This document shows, piece by piece, positions 1 through 6,541 of a stretch of DNA of 7,628 nucleotides. The notes below the pieces were generated by a model. The model did not search any database and was not told the DNA's origin. It was given only the letters and a program-made list of their open reading frames with translations. The translations under genes and the position numbers were made by a program. Location of the stretch: the NCBI GenBank assembly GCA_031273965.1, contig JAISQX010000153.1, forward strand, positions 1 through 7,628. Direction: 5' to 3'. Origin of the DNA: Clostridiales bacterium. GTDB taxonomy: Bacteria; Bacillota; Clostridia; Christensenellales; JAISNN01. The number at the start of each line of letters is the position of its first letter. The stretch's first letter is position 1.

Positions 1-1
1 G

Positions 2-451
2 CGGCGCGTGATATTATTGGGTTTTGCAGCGAACCTATTCTTTGCGGTGTTTGCTCTGGTTGGAACGTTTTTGCCTTCCGCAGACCCGAACGACGCGCTT
101 GCTCTTGCTTATAACGCGCTGTTTTCTTATAATATTAGGATTTTGACGGCGTCATTCATCGCGTATATAGTCGGCTCGTTACTCAACGCCGCGTCTTTGA
201 TTTGGATAAAAAAATTGACGGGCGATAAATGGCTTTTTGCACGCACGATAGGAAGCACGGCTTTGGGCGCTTTAGCCGATACGGTTATATTTACCGTAAT
301 CGCATGGGCTTTCACTCTCGGTGTTCGTGAAATTTTTATTATGATACTTAGCGGTTACGCCGTAAAAATGGTTTTTGAAGTTGTTATAGCCACGCCGTTT
401 GATTATTTTGCCGCGCCCAGAATAAAGAAATTGGTGGAGAAAGAAGAATAA
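2..451 (+). CDS. yhhQ: YhhQ/VUT-family queuosine precursor transporter, 5' partial
   Basis: This reading frame is open from the left edge and ends at TAA 449-451, so the true start lies outside the window; the GTG at base 8 is internal. The family (DUF165, E. coli YhhQ) imports the queuosine precursors preQ0/preQ1 through the inner membrane for tRNA modification. About 149 residues are visible, roughly the last two thirds of a 210-230 residue protein. The visible part begins with an RR-V-I-LLGF stretch that matches the ARRIIFAV region of E. coli YhhQ from memory. It has about four hydrophobic segments and the family-like stretches ILTASFIAYIVGSLL and GSTALGALADTVIF, followed by a Y-A-V-K-M-V-FE region and PFDYF near the end. 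The C-terminus is short and charged (IKKLVEKEE). The family assignment is good; the exact substrate is inferred from the family. The gene is followed by a terminator-like element, so it probably ends its transcription unit. Confidence 0.8.
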   Translation, partial: RRVILLGFAANLFFAVFALVGTFLPSADPNDALALAYNALFSYNIRILTASFIAYIVGSLLNAASLIWIKKLTGDKWLFARTIGSTALGALADTVIFTVIAWAFTLGVREIFIMILSGYAVKMVFEVVIATPFDYFAAPRIKKLVEKEE

Positions 452-500
452 AGCTTGCCCGTTCGTAAATCGTCAACGTATTCTCGGCAATAAATATCAG

Positions 501-567
501 GAGCCCTTAGACAACGGCGCGGACGGCTTTGAGCATGGCGCAACAACCCTTCGGGCTTTTTTGTTTT
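501..567 (+). terminator. probable intrinsic terminator / structured element after yhhQ
   Basis: GGGCT at 553-557 runs straight into six T's (557-562), a G and four more T's. The 3' arm can pair with AGCCC at 502-506 (46-base loop), with GCCCG at 457-461 (using CGGGC 552-556), or with the adjacent CCC at 548-550 over a UUC loop. A further upstream hairpin pairs TTGCC 455-459 with GGCAA 486-490 and CGTT 460-463 with AACG 475-478. The run of T's after a GC-rich arm supports termination. The competing partners are unusual for a plain terminator and could mean a regulatory or independent RNA. No known riboswitch class was recognised. Confidence 0.5.
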
Positions 568-602
568 AAGCGGACTAAACGATGTACTATTTTATAAAAA
601 TA

Positions 603-611
603 TGGTATAAT
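603..611 (+). promoter_or_regulatory. extended -10 promoter candidate, distal to ileS
   Basis: TG-G-TATAAT is a full consensus -10 (606-611) with the TGN extension (603-605). No good -35 is seen about 17 bases upstream (TGTACT at 583-588), which extended -10 promoters can tolerate. The start site would be near 617-618 and give ileS a leader of about 157 bases containing the hairpins at 622-671. Confidence 0.45.
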
Positions 612-621
612 TATTTTAACG

Positions 622-671
622 TAAGGAAGCGTTGCGGCTTGCTTAATATATCATAGAGAGGCAGTTTTTTT
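622..671 (+). promoter_or_regulatory. overlapping hairpins in the distal ileS leader, attenuator-like
   Basis: Hairpin A pairs 622-625 with 642-645 and 627-630 with 637-640, eight base pairs with one G-G mismatch and a six-base loop. Hairpin B pairs TTGCTT 639-644 with AGGCAG 659-664 (six pairs, two of them G-U) and is followed at once by seven T's (665-671). The two share 639-645 and cannot form together, as in antiterminator/terminator switches. Hairpin B is weak with a 14-base loop, so this is a suggestion from base pairing only. Confidence 0.3.
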
Positions 672-715
672 ACGACCAATACTATTCGGATGAGATTTGT
701 TCATACGAAATTTAC

Positions 716-744
716 TTTACATTTTTTTGGGTTTTCTATATAAT
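716..744 (+). promoter_or_regulatory. sigma-A-type promoter of ileS
   Basis: TTTACA (716-721, one mismatch to TTGACA) is separated by exactly 17 bases from a perfect TATAAT (739-744). Transcription should begin near 751, leaving a 5' leader of only about 24 bases before the ileS ATG. The leader carries the ribosome binding site GAGGA at 766-770. This is the best promoter in the window and probably drives ileS plus the methyltransferase gene behind it. Confidence 0.75.
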
Positions 745-774
745 AGATAATATTGTAATCAAGATGAGGAATTT

Positions 775-3700
775 ATGTACAAAAAAGTTTCCGCCGATAT
801 GAACTTCTGTGAAAGGGAAGAGGAAGTTTTAAAATTTTGGAAAGAGAAAGAAATCTTTAAAAAAACGGTAAGACAGGGAGAGGGAAAGCCCGAGTTTACC
901 TTTTACGACGGACCGCCTACGGCTAACGGAAAACCGCATATAGGGCATATTTTGACGCGCGTCATAAAGGATATCATACCGCGCTATAAGAGTATGAAAG
1001 GTTACAACGTGCTTCGAAAGGCGGGTTGGGATACTCACGGTCTGCCTGTAGAAATAGAAGTTGAAAAAAGCTTGGGTCTGGACGGAAAATCCGATATAGA
1101 GCGATACGGCGTCGAGCCTTTTATAAAAAAATGCAAGGAAAGCGTTTGGAAATATAAGGGCGAATGGGAAAAAATGAGCGACAGAGTCGGTTATTTTATG
1201 GACATGGACGATCCCTATATAACTTATCAAGACGGCTATATCGAATCGGTCTGGTGGTCTTTGAAAGAGATATTCAATAAGGGACTTATATATAAGGGGC
1301 ATAAGATAGTGCCATATTGCCCGCGTTGCGGTACGGCTCTTTCTTCGCACGAAATAGCGCAGGGTTATAAAAACGTAAAGGAAAAATCCGTCTTTGTCAA
1401 ATTCAGAGTCAAGGGAGCCGTTAACGAGTATTTCCTTGCGTGGACGACCACGCCTTGGACTTTGCCCTCAAACGTCGCGCTCTGTGTGAATCCAAACGAA
1501 GAGTATTCCAAAATAGAGGCGAACGGAGAGTATTATATTCTTGCAAAGGCTTTGATTCCTTCGTTATTTGAAGAGGGTTCTTACAAAATTAAGGAAACGA
1601 AAAAAGGTAAGGACTACGAGTACAGTGAATATGAAAGGCTTTTTGATTATGATACGCAGGCAAAAGAAAAAGCTTATTTTGTGACGTGCGCAAATTTTGT
1701 CACGCTTTCGGACGGTACGGGAATAGTGCATATAGTGCCCGCGTTCGGGCAGGACGACTCGGACGTCGGAAAGGCGTATAAGCTTCCGTTTGTACAGATG
1801 GTGAACGAAAGGGGAAACTTTGTAGACCGGGCGACGGATATAGCCGGCATGTTCGCAAAGGACGCGGATAAAGTCATCATAGCCATATTAAAGGGAAAAG
1901 GGTTGCTTTTTAAGGAGCTTATGTATGAGCATAGCTATCCTTTTTGCTGGCGTTGCGACACGCCGATACTCTATTACGCGCGGTCAAGCTGGTTTATAAG
2001 AATGACCGAAGTAAGAGAAAAATTGATGAAAAATAACGCCTCTATAAACTGGATACCCGCGAGCATCGGCACCGGCAGAATGGGTAATTTTTTAGACGAC
2101 GTACAGGACTGGAGTCTTTCGCGAGAGAGATATTGGGGAACTCCGTTGCCTATTTGGGTTTGCGATAAATGCGGCAAGCAACACGCCGTGGGAAGCAAAG
2201 CCGAGCTTATCAAGCTTTCCGGTAAAAATACGGATATAGAGTTGCATAAGCCCTATGTCGATTCCGTTATGTTTAAATGCGATTGCGGAGGAACGTTTAA
2301 GAGGACAAAGGAAGTAATCGACTGTTGGTATGACAGCGGCTCGATGCCTTTCGCTCAATGGAACTATCCTTTTAGCAATAAAGAAATATTTGAAAAACGT
2401 TATCCCGCGGATTTTATAAGCGAAGCGGTAGATCAGACCAGAGGATGGTTTTATACGCTTTTGGCTATCTCCACTTTGTTGTTTGACGATAAGCCTTCGT
2501 TCAAGAATTGTATAGTTTTGGGACACATAAATGACAAAGACGGCGTAAAAATGAGCAAACACAAGGGTAACGTCGTAGACCCTTGGACGGTTTTGGACAA
2601 GCAGGGAGCGGATGCGGTGAGGTGGTATTTTTATACCGTCAGTCCTCCGTGGATACCGTCGAATTTTTACGGCGACGCCGTCGGCGAATCGCAAAGAAAA
2701 TTTATGGGCACTCTGTGGAATGTCTATGCTTTTTATGTGCTTTACGCCGAAATAGATAAGTTTGACCCTTCAAAATTTGATATCAAGGATTGCAAGCTTT
2801 CGCTTTTGGACAAATGGATACTTGCCAATTTGCATTCTCTCATTAAATATGCGGACGATAATTTAAACGAATACAAGATAACCGAAAGCGCCAGACGCAT
2901 ACAGGAGTTTACCGACAAATTGAGTAACTGGTATATAAGGCGTTCGCGGGAGAGATATTGGGGAAGCGATTTTACCGAGGACAAAAAAGCCGCGTTTATG
3001 ACTTTGTATACGGTTTTGAGCGAACTTTCAAAGCTTATAGCGCCGTTCACGCCGTTTATCGCGGAGCAAATCTATCAAAATATAGTCGTAAACTTTTATA
3101 AGGACGCACCCGAAAGCGTGCATCTATGCGACTTTCCGAAGTATGACGGCAATTATACGGACAAAGCTCTTGAGGACGGAATGGATTATGTCCTTGAAAT
3201 TGTCGAGCTTGCGCGTATGTGCAGAAGTAAGGCTAACATAAAGAACAGGCAACCGCTGAACGAATTGTATATTAAAAATACCGCGGAAAAAATTGAATTG
3301 AGCGAAGAGCTTGAGGAGCTTGTCAAAGACGAGATTAACGTAAAAAAGCTTTCGGCGATAGTAAACGACGAAAAATTCCTAAACTATGATATAAAACCTC
3401 AATTAAAGGTCTTAGGTCCGAAATTTGGCGGCAGTATAGGACGTTTGAGAGAATATCTTGCGTCTTTAAACGCTTACGACGTGGTTGCCGCTTTAAAAAG
3501 GGACGGGGTATATGTAGGTGTTTTTGACGGTCGGCCGACGGAGTTTAGAGAAAGTGATCTTTTGATAGCGCCGTTAAATAAAGAAGGATTCGTCGCGGAA
3601 TCAGGCGGAACTTTAACGGTTATCTTGGACACTAATATGAACGCCGAACTTATCGAAGAGGGAAACATAAGAGAGATTGTCAGCAAAATTCAGTCGATGA

Positions 3701-3909
3701 GAAAGGAAGCCGGTTTTGAGGTGACCGATCATATAAGAATAGGCTTTAAGACCAAAAGCGTAGAATATGTTTCCATATTTTTAAGCGGCGCAATCAACGG
3801 AGACGTTCTCGCGGACGAAGTAAAAGAGGACATTTTTGACGACGGCTATAAAAAGATATGGGACGTCAACGGTATTAACGTCGAATTATCTTTGAAGGTA
3901 ATCAAATAA
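775..3909 (+). CDS. ileS: isoleucyl-tRNA synthetase, type 2 (IleRS2)
   Basis: This cytoplasmic class I enzyme charges tRNA-Ile with isoleucine using ATP and hydrolyses mischarged valine. The 1044-residue length and overall sequence fit the long eukaryote-like type 2 rather than the roughly 930-residue bacterial type 1. Visible signatures are HIGH at residues 55-58 in the Rossmann fold and the editing-domain motifs TTTPW (224-228) and GTGIVHIVPAFGQDD (314-328). The synthetase core also has WSLSRERYWGTPLPIW (446-461), DQTRGWFYTL (553-562) and KMSKH (592-596). Cysteine pairs at 182/185, 391/394, 463/466 and 502/504 suggest zinc sites. The anticodon-binding region contains WYIRRSRERYWG, and the C-terminal part has no cysteines, so the type 1 zinc finger is absent. 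The ATG follows GAGGA by four bases. All catalytic motifs are intact. Type 2 enzymes are generally mupirocin-insensitive, which is a family inference here. Confidence 0.97.
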   Translation: MYKKVSADMNFCEREEEVLKFWKEKEIFKKTVRQGEGKPEFTFYDGPPTANGKPHIGHILTRVIKDIIPRYKSMKGYNVLRKAGWDTHGLPVEIEVEKSLGLDGKSDIERYGVEPFIKKCKESVWKYKGEWEKMSDRVGYFMDMDDPYITYQDGYIESVWWSLKEIFNKGLIYKGHKIVPYCPRCGTALSSHEIAQGYKNVKEKSVFVKFRVKGAVNEYFLAWTTTPWTLPSNVALCVNPNEEYSKIEANGEYYILAKALIPSLFEEGSYKIKETKKGKDYEYSEYERLFDYDTQAKEKAYFVTCANFVTLSDGTGIVHIVPAFGQDDSDVGKAYKLPFVQMVNERGNFVDRATDIAGMFAKDADKVIIAILKGKGLLFKELMYEHSYPFCWRCDTPILYYARSSWFIRMTEVREKLMKNNASINWIPASIGTGRMGNFLDDVQDWSLSRERYWGTPLPIWVCDKCGKQHAVGSKAELIKLSGKNTDIELHKPYVDSVMFKCDCGGTFKRTKEVIDCWYDSGSMPFAQWNYPFSNKEIFEKRYPADFISEAVDQTRGWFYTLLAISTLLFDDKPSFKNCIVLGHINDKDGVKMSKHKGNVVDPWTVLDKQGADAVRWYFYTVSPPWIPSNFYGDAVGESQRKFMGTLWNVYAFYVLYAEIDKFDPSKFDIKDCKLSLLDKWILANLHSLIKYADDNLNEYKITESARRIQEFTDKLSNWYIRRSRERYWGSDFTEDKKAAFMTLYTVLSELSKLIAPFTPFIAEQIYQNIVVNFYKDAPESVHLCDFPKYDGNYTDKALEDGMDYVLEIVELARMCRSKANIKNRQPLNELYIKNTAEKIELSEELEELVKDEINVKKLSAIVNDEKFLNYDIKPQLKVLGPKFGGSIGRLREYLASLNAYDVVAALKRDGVYVGVFDGRPTEFRESDLLIAPLNKEGFVAESGGTLTVILDTNMNAELIEEGNIREIVSKIQSMRKEAGFEVTDHIRIGFKTKSVEYVSIFLSGAINGDVLADEVKEDIFDDGYKKIWDVNGINVELSLKVIK

Positions 3910-3912
3910 AAT

Positions 3913-4794
3913 ATGAAATATAATACCGAATGGAAGGATTACAAGATTATCGCTACGGGCGGCGGAATGAAGCTGGAAAAATGGGGGAAATTCATTCTAC
4001 TGCGTCCGGACCCTCAGATTATTTGGCCTGAACGGACAAATCTGGTGGAATACAAAGGTCTGACAGCGCATTACATCCGCGACAATACCGGAGGCGGAGG
4101 ATGGAAATTCAATAAGGAAATGCCGGATAACTTTGTGGTGTCATGGAGGAATTTACGTTTTTACTTGAAACTTATGGGTTTTAAGCATACCGGTCTTTTT
4201 CCGGAGCAGGCGGTAAACTGGAGCGCTGTTATAGCGCTTATAAAAGCCGCAAAACGCCCCGTAAGCGTTCTGAACCTCTTTGCGTATACCGGCGGAGCAA
4301 CCGTCGCGTGTCTTTCTGCGGGCGCAAGCGTTTGCCATGTCGACGCGGCTAAGGCTATGGTTGACAGGGCAAAGGAAAATGTCGCTTTGAGCGGATTTTC
4401 GGACGGCGACGCGAGATATATAGTAGACGATTGCATAAAATTTGTCAACAGGGAGATAAAACGCGGAAGGCGTTATGACGCGATAATTATGGACCCCCCT
4501 AGTTTTGGGCGCGGACCGAATAACGAGGTGTGGAAAATAGAGGATAATATTTACGAGTTAGTCAAGTTGACGAGAGGAGTTATGAGCGCCGAGCCGCTAT
4601 TTCATTTGATAAATTCTTACACTACCGGATTACAGCCGGGCGTTCTCAAAAATATTCAGCGGCTTATTTTTGGAGATTACAAAAACGCCGAGTTTGACGC
4701 GTACGAAGTGGGGCTGCCTACGGAGGAAGGAATAATTCTTCCATGCGGCGCAAGCGGCTTAACCGTATTCCATAACTTGCATGTGAACGCGTAA
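3913..4794 (+). CDS. class I SAM-dependent methyltransferase, RlmI/RlmK-like
   Basis: The 293-residue protein belongs to the Methyltrans_SAM group related to the 23S rRNA methyltransferases RlmI and RlmK. The SAM-binding motif I is VLNLFAYTGGAT (119-130), followed by the acidic loop VDAAK (143-147) and VDDCIKF (171-177). Motif IV, the likely catalytic loop, is IMDPPSFGRG (192-201). GFKHTGLFPEQAVNW (89-103) is characteristic of the group. It is shorter than E. coli RlmI, with no room for the full N-terminal PUA domain; only about 85 residues precede the Rossmann part. The substrate is therefore unproven; RNA, probably rRNA, is inferred. The ATG lies 3 bases behind the ileS stop. The only ribosome-binding-like sequence (GAAGG 3894-3898) is 14 bases away inside ileS, so coupled translation and one operon are likely. 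Homologues begin close to this start. Confidence 0.88.
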   Translation: MKYNTEWKDYKIIATGGGMKLEKWGKFILLRPDPQIIWPERTNLVEYKGLTAHYIRDNTGGGGWKFNKEMPDNFVVSWRNLRFYLKLMGFKHTGLFPEQAVNWSAVIALIKAAKRPVSVLNLFAYTGGATVACLSAGASVCHVDAAKAMVDRAKENVALSGFSDGDARYIVDDCIKFVNREIKRGRRYDAIIMDPPSFGRGPNNEVWKIEDNIYELVKLTRGVMSAEPLFHLINSYTTGLQPGVLKNIQRLIFGDYKNAEFDAYEVGLPTEEGIILPCGASGLTVFHNLHVNA

Positions 4795-4804
4795 ACAGCG
4801 CTTT

Positions 4805-4837
4805 AGGTACGATAACGAAAATTCTTATTACGTACTT
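4805..4837 (+). repeat. hairpin between methyltransferase and pseudouridine synthase genes
   Basis: AGGTACG (4805-4811) pairs with CGTACTT (4831-4837), seven pairs including one G-U, and ATAA 4812-4815 can extend it with TTAT 4825-4828 past a two-base bulge. No T run follows, so it is not a standard terminator. It may stabilise mRNA ends or be chance. Confidence 0.3.
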
Positions 4838-4874
4838 GAAATCGGTCAAGTCAAAATAAAATAAGAGGATTATA

Positions 4875-5597
4875 ATGGCTATAAATAAAGAGGATATACG
4901 GATAGTTTTTGAGGATAATCATTTGTTGGTTGCAGTCAAACCTCAAAATGTTCCGTCGCAAGAGGACGAATCAAAAGACCCGGATATGCTTACGCTTCTG
5001 AAAGAATATTTAAAAGAAAAGTATTTAAAAGAAGGCAACGTTTTTTTGGGATTGGTTCACAGGTTGGACAGACCGACGGGCGGCGTAATGGTTTTTGCTA
5101 AGACGAGCAAGGCGGCGGCGAGATTGTCGGAAAGCATACGCGAGGGGGAATTCGAAAAGACGTATCTTGCCGTAGTAGATGGCGTTCCAAAGGAAAAGAG
5201 TGCGAAGTTGACGCATTTTTTGCAGAAGAACGAAGAACAAAATGTGGTTCGCACCGTTCCCGAATCGACGGTCGGCGCAAAAAAGGCCGAGCTTATATAT
5301 AAACTTTTGGAGACGTCGCAAGATAAATCGCTTTCGCTCTTATCCATAAATCTTTTGACGGGCAGAGGACATCAGGCGAGAGTGCAAACCGCGACAATCG
5401 GTACGCCGATCTTCGGAGACCACCGATACGGAAAAGCCCGTCCCGGACATAATCTGGCTCTTTGGGCGGCGGTTCTCAAGTTTTCTCATCCCGTGACAAA
5501 AAAAAATATGGTTTTTATCGTTTATCCGCCGGAAGAAAGCGTTCCGTGGCGTCTGTTTGATTTGAGCAGATACCTTGGAATAAACAAGGATATATAA
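4875..5597 (+). CDS. RluA-family RNA pseudouridine synthase
   Basis: This enzyme converts selected uridines of rRNA or tRNA to pseudouridine. The 240-residue protein begins directly with the catalytic fold and has no N-terminal S4 RNA-binding domain. The catalytic aspartate is D65 in VHRLDRPTGG (61-70), the family hallmark, and KTYLAV (95-100) carries the conserved tyrosine. GRGHQARVQ (163-171) and GDHRYG (181-186) match the later RluA motifs. The first differs from the usual GRTHQIRVH, with glycine, alanine and glutamine at variable positions; glutamine in place of the last histidine is, as I recall, common in small Firmicute members. The ATG at 4875 has a good ribosome binding site, AAGAGG 4863-4868, six bases upstream. 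The gene follows the methyltransferase by 80 bases on the same strand, with no clear promoter of its own. The target uridine cannot be told from sequence. Confidence 0.92.
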   Translation: MAINKEDIRIVFEDNHLLVAVKPQNVPSQEDESKDPDMLTLLKEYLKEKYLKEGNVFLGLVHRLDRPTGGVMVFAKTSKAAARLSESIREGEFEKTYLAVVDGVPKEKSAKLTHFLQKNEEQNVVRTVPESTVGAKKAELIYKLLETSQDKSLSLLSINLLTGRGHQARVQTATIGTPIFGDHRYGKARPGHNLALWAAVLKFSHPVTKKNMVFIVYPPEESVPWRLFDLSRYLGINKDI

Positions 5598-5671
5598 AAT
5601 AAAGCCATGTATTAAAATAAGTAAGTTTTTAGGTTTATCGTATTGCCGGCATCCAAGTTAAACGGAAGCCA

Positions 5672-5737
5672 ATGAACAAGATAACGTGTATAAACTATGA
5701 TATAAACGATTTGGATAAAGGGGGAATGAATGTATGA
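5672..5737 (+). CDS. possible 21-residue leader ORF coupled to xseB
   Basis: A short ORF starts at ATG 5672, preceded by GGAAG at 5664-5668 (only three bases away, a weak site). It ends at TGA 5735-5737, which overlaps the xseB start codon as ATGA. The peptide would read MNKITCINYD at its start and end GGMNV. It contains the GGGGG ribosome binding site of xseB inside its own sequence. A ribosome translating it would pass over the xseB initiation site and could re-initiate there, so it may act as a translational coupling ORF. It has no recognisable domain and the in-frame sequence upstream stops at 5630-5632. It could simply be a chance ORF. Confidence 0.25.
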   Translation: MNKITCINYDINDLDKGGMNV

Positions 5738-5949
5738 AAACGGATTTTGAAAAAATCATTGCCGAGTTGGAATCTTTGACAAAAAGACTGGAGGATCCGA
5801 ACGTCAATTTGAGCGAGAGTATAGAACTTTTTAATCAGGGCGTCGCGCTTTCAAAAAAATGTCTAAAAGAGTTGGACGAAAGCAAGGGAAAAATTTCGAT
5901 TTTGACCGACGAGATAAACAATATCTCAAAACCGTTTGAAGCGGAATAG
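5734..5949 (+). CDS. xseB: exodeoxyribonuclease VII small subunit
   Basis: XseB is the small helical subunit that binds in several copies to XseA to form exonuclease VII, which degrades single-stranded DNA from both ends during repair. The 71-residue length is typical (about 60-85). The pattern FEKIIAELESLTKRLEDPN, then LSESIELFNQGVALSKKC, then LKELDESKGKISIL is the standard two-helix XseB profile. The start ATG at 5734 follows AAAGGGGG (5717-5724) by nine bases; nearby ATGs at 5726 and 5730 are out of frame and short. No xseA lies beside it, whereas the two subunit genes are often adjacent, so the partner is presumably elsewhere in the genome. XseB alone has no nuclease active site. Confidence 0.92.
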   Translation: MKTDFEKIIAELESLTKRLEDPNVNLSESIELFNQGVALSKKCLKELDESKGKISILTDEINNISKPFEAE

Positions 5950-5965
5950 GTTTGCGAGTTTGAGA

Positions 5966-6016
5966 AGTATTCTCGGATACGGCGCTTTGCAGAGTATTAC
6001 GATACGTTCGTATTAC
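5966..6016 (+). repeat. imperfect short repeats downstream of xseB
   Basis: AGTATT...GATACG occurs at 5966-5981 and again at 5993-6006, with CGTATTAC following at 6009-6016. GAGAA 5962-5966 and TTCTC 5970-5974 form a tight hairpin, and TACGA/TCGTA pair around 5998-6012. No T run or good promoter accompanies them. They might be an operator for the gene at 6066 or chance in a short AT-rich gap. Confidence 0.2.
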
Positions 6017-6065
6017 AAAGGGGTATATTCTTGCATGGAAATTCTTTAGAGGAAATAAAATTATT

Positions 6066-6518
6066 ATGTTGGTTTTAGAGAAAAGAATGACGGTCGACGA
6101 GAGTAACAAGCATATAAAATTTCCGTTTTATGTAAATGGCGGAGCGAAACGCATGGAGATATGCTTTAGCTTTTCCCCAAAAAATATTCAGGAAAAAGAA
6201 TATTCCAAAAAACTTTTATATGAAGGGTTAAAAAAATATATGCCCGAATCGAAGGATATCGGCAATATTGATATCGATAAATATCTGCCTCTCAAAAATC
6301 TTTTGACGATATCGTTAGATGCGCCGTCCGGAAAATATGCGGGCGCCGCGCATAGGCATAGCGAAAGCCAAAAGCACATAATATCCGAAGATTTCTCGTC
6401 TCCGGGATTTTTTCCGATAAAAATTGAGGAAGGAGAATGGACGATAGTCGTAACTTCTTTTTTGGCGCAACAATCGGGCGTTTGTTTTTATCTATCCGTA
6501 GATTTATTATGTGAATAA
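6066..6518 (+). CDS. stand-alone N-terminal domain of CehA/McbA-type PHP proteins
   Basis: The 150-residue protein has no signal peptide, membrane segment or obvious catalytic motif. Its pattern resembles the beta-rich N-terminal region that precedes the PHP domain in many CehA/McbA-family metallohydrolases. It has an opening strand KFPFYVNGGAKRMEICFSF (18-36) and then a glycine/histidine region at 87-99 with the core PSGKYAGAAHRH. Last comes ISEDFSSPGFFPIKI (106-120) leading to EGEWTIVV (122-129). In fused proteins I recall the same order of IPF, ISE...TPGY and GTW motifs. A charged helical-looking insert (about 42-75) separates the first and second parts. The gene ends 90 bases before the matching PHP gene, which suggests the two products work together. 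The ATG at 6066 lies 12 bases after AGAGGA (6048-6053), a long spacing; M8 at 6087 is the alternative. The role is inferred; no function is known for this domain alone. Confidence 0.6.
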   Translation: MLVLEKRMTVDESNKHIKFPFYVNGGAKRMEICFSFSPKNIQEKEYSKKLLYEGLKKYMPESKDIGNIDIDKYLPLKNLLTISLDAPSGKYAGAAHRHSESQKHIISEDFSSPGFFPIKIEEGEWTIVVTSFLAQQSGVCFYLSVDLLCE

Positions 6519-6541
6519 AGGCTTGCGCTTTTATGCGCCAA

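Larger units (their letters stand above)
452..774 (+). other. 323-base intergenic region between yhhQ and ileS
   Basis: No coding sequence is supported here. In order it holds a structured, terminator-like stretch (455-567), an extended -10 promoter (603-611), a mismatch-containing hairpin overlapping a second weak hairpin with a T7 run (622-671), and a near-consensus promoter for ileS (716-744). A frame open through 459-569 has no start codon and no recognisable product. I searched for a T-box leader, expected in front of many Firmicute aminoacyl-tRNA synthetase genes, and did not find its conserved AGGGUGGNACCGCG core. Confidence 0.7.

Noticed and set aside
8..10. GTG as the start of the transporter gene
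   Set aside because: The frame is open to the left edge and the homologous protein has about 65-70 more residues upstream.
459..569. Possible small protein read through the structured stretch after yhhQ
   Set aside because: The open frame has no start codon or ribosome binding site, and its terminal codons fall in the terminator T run.
632..646. Four-codon TTG-start leader peptide after AAGGA at 623-627
   Set aside because: Too short, contains no isoleucine codons and lies within hairpin A; nothing supports translation.
452..774. T-box leader for ileS
   Set aside because: No AGGGUGGNACCGCG-like core or specifier arrangement is visible.
829..2694. Long - strand open frames inside ileS (for example 829-1350 and 2092-2694)
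   Set aside because: They overlap a fully supported conserved gene on the other strand and their translations show no family motifs.
4871..4876. TATAAT overlapping the start codon of the pseudouridine synthase gene
   Set aside because: A promoter there would start transcription inside the gene, and no -35 match lies 16-18 bases upstream.
4153..5347. Several - strand open frames opposite the methyltransferase and pseudouridine synthase genes
   Set aside because: Shadows of the conserved + strand genes; low-complexity, no recognisable domains.
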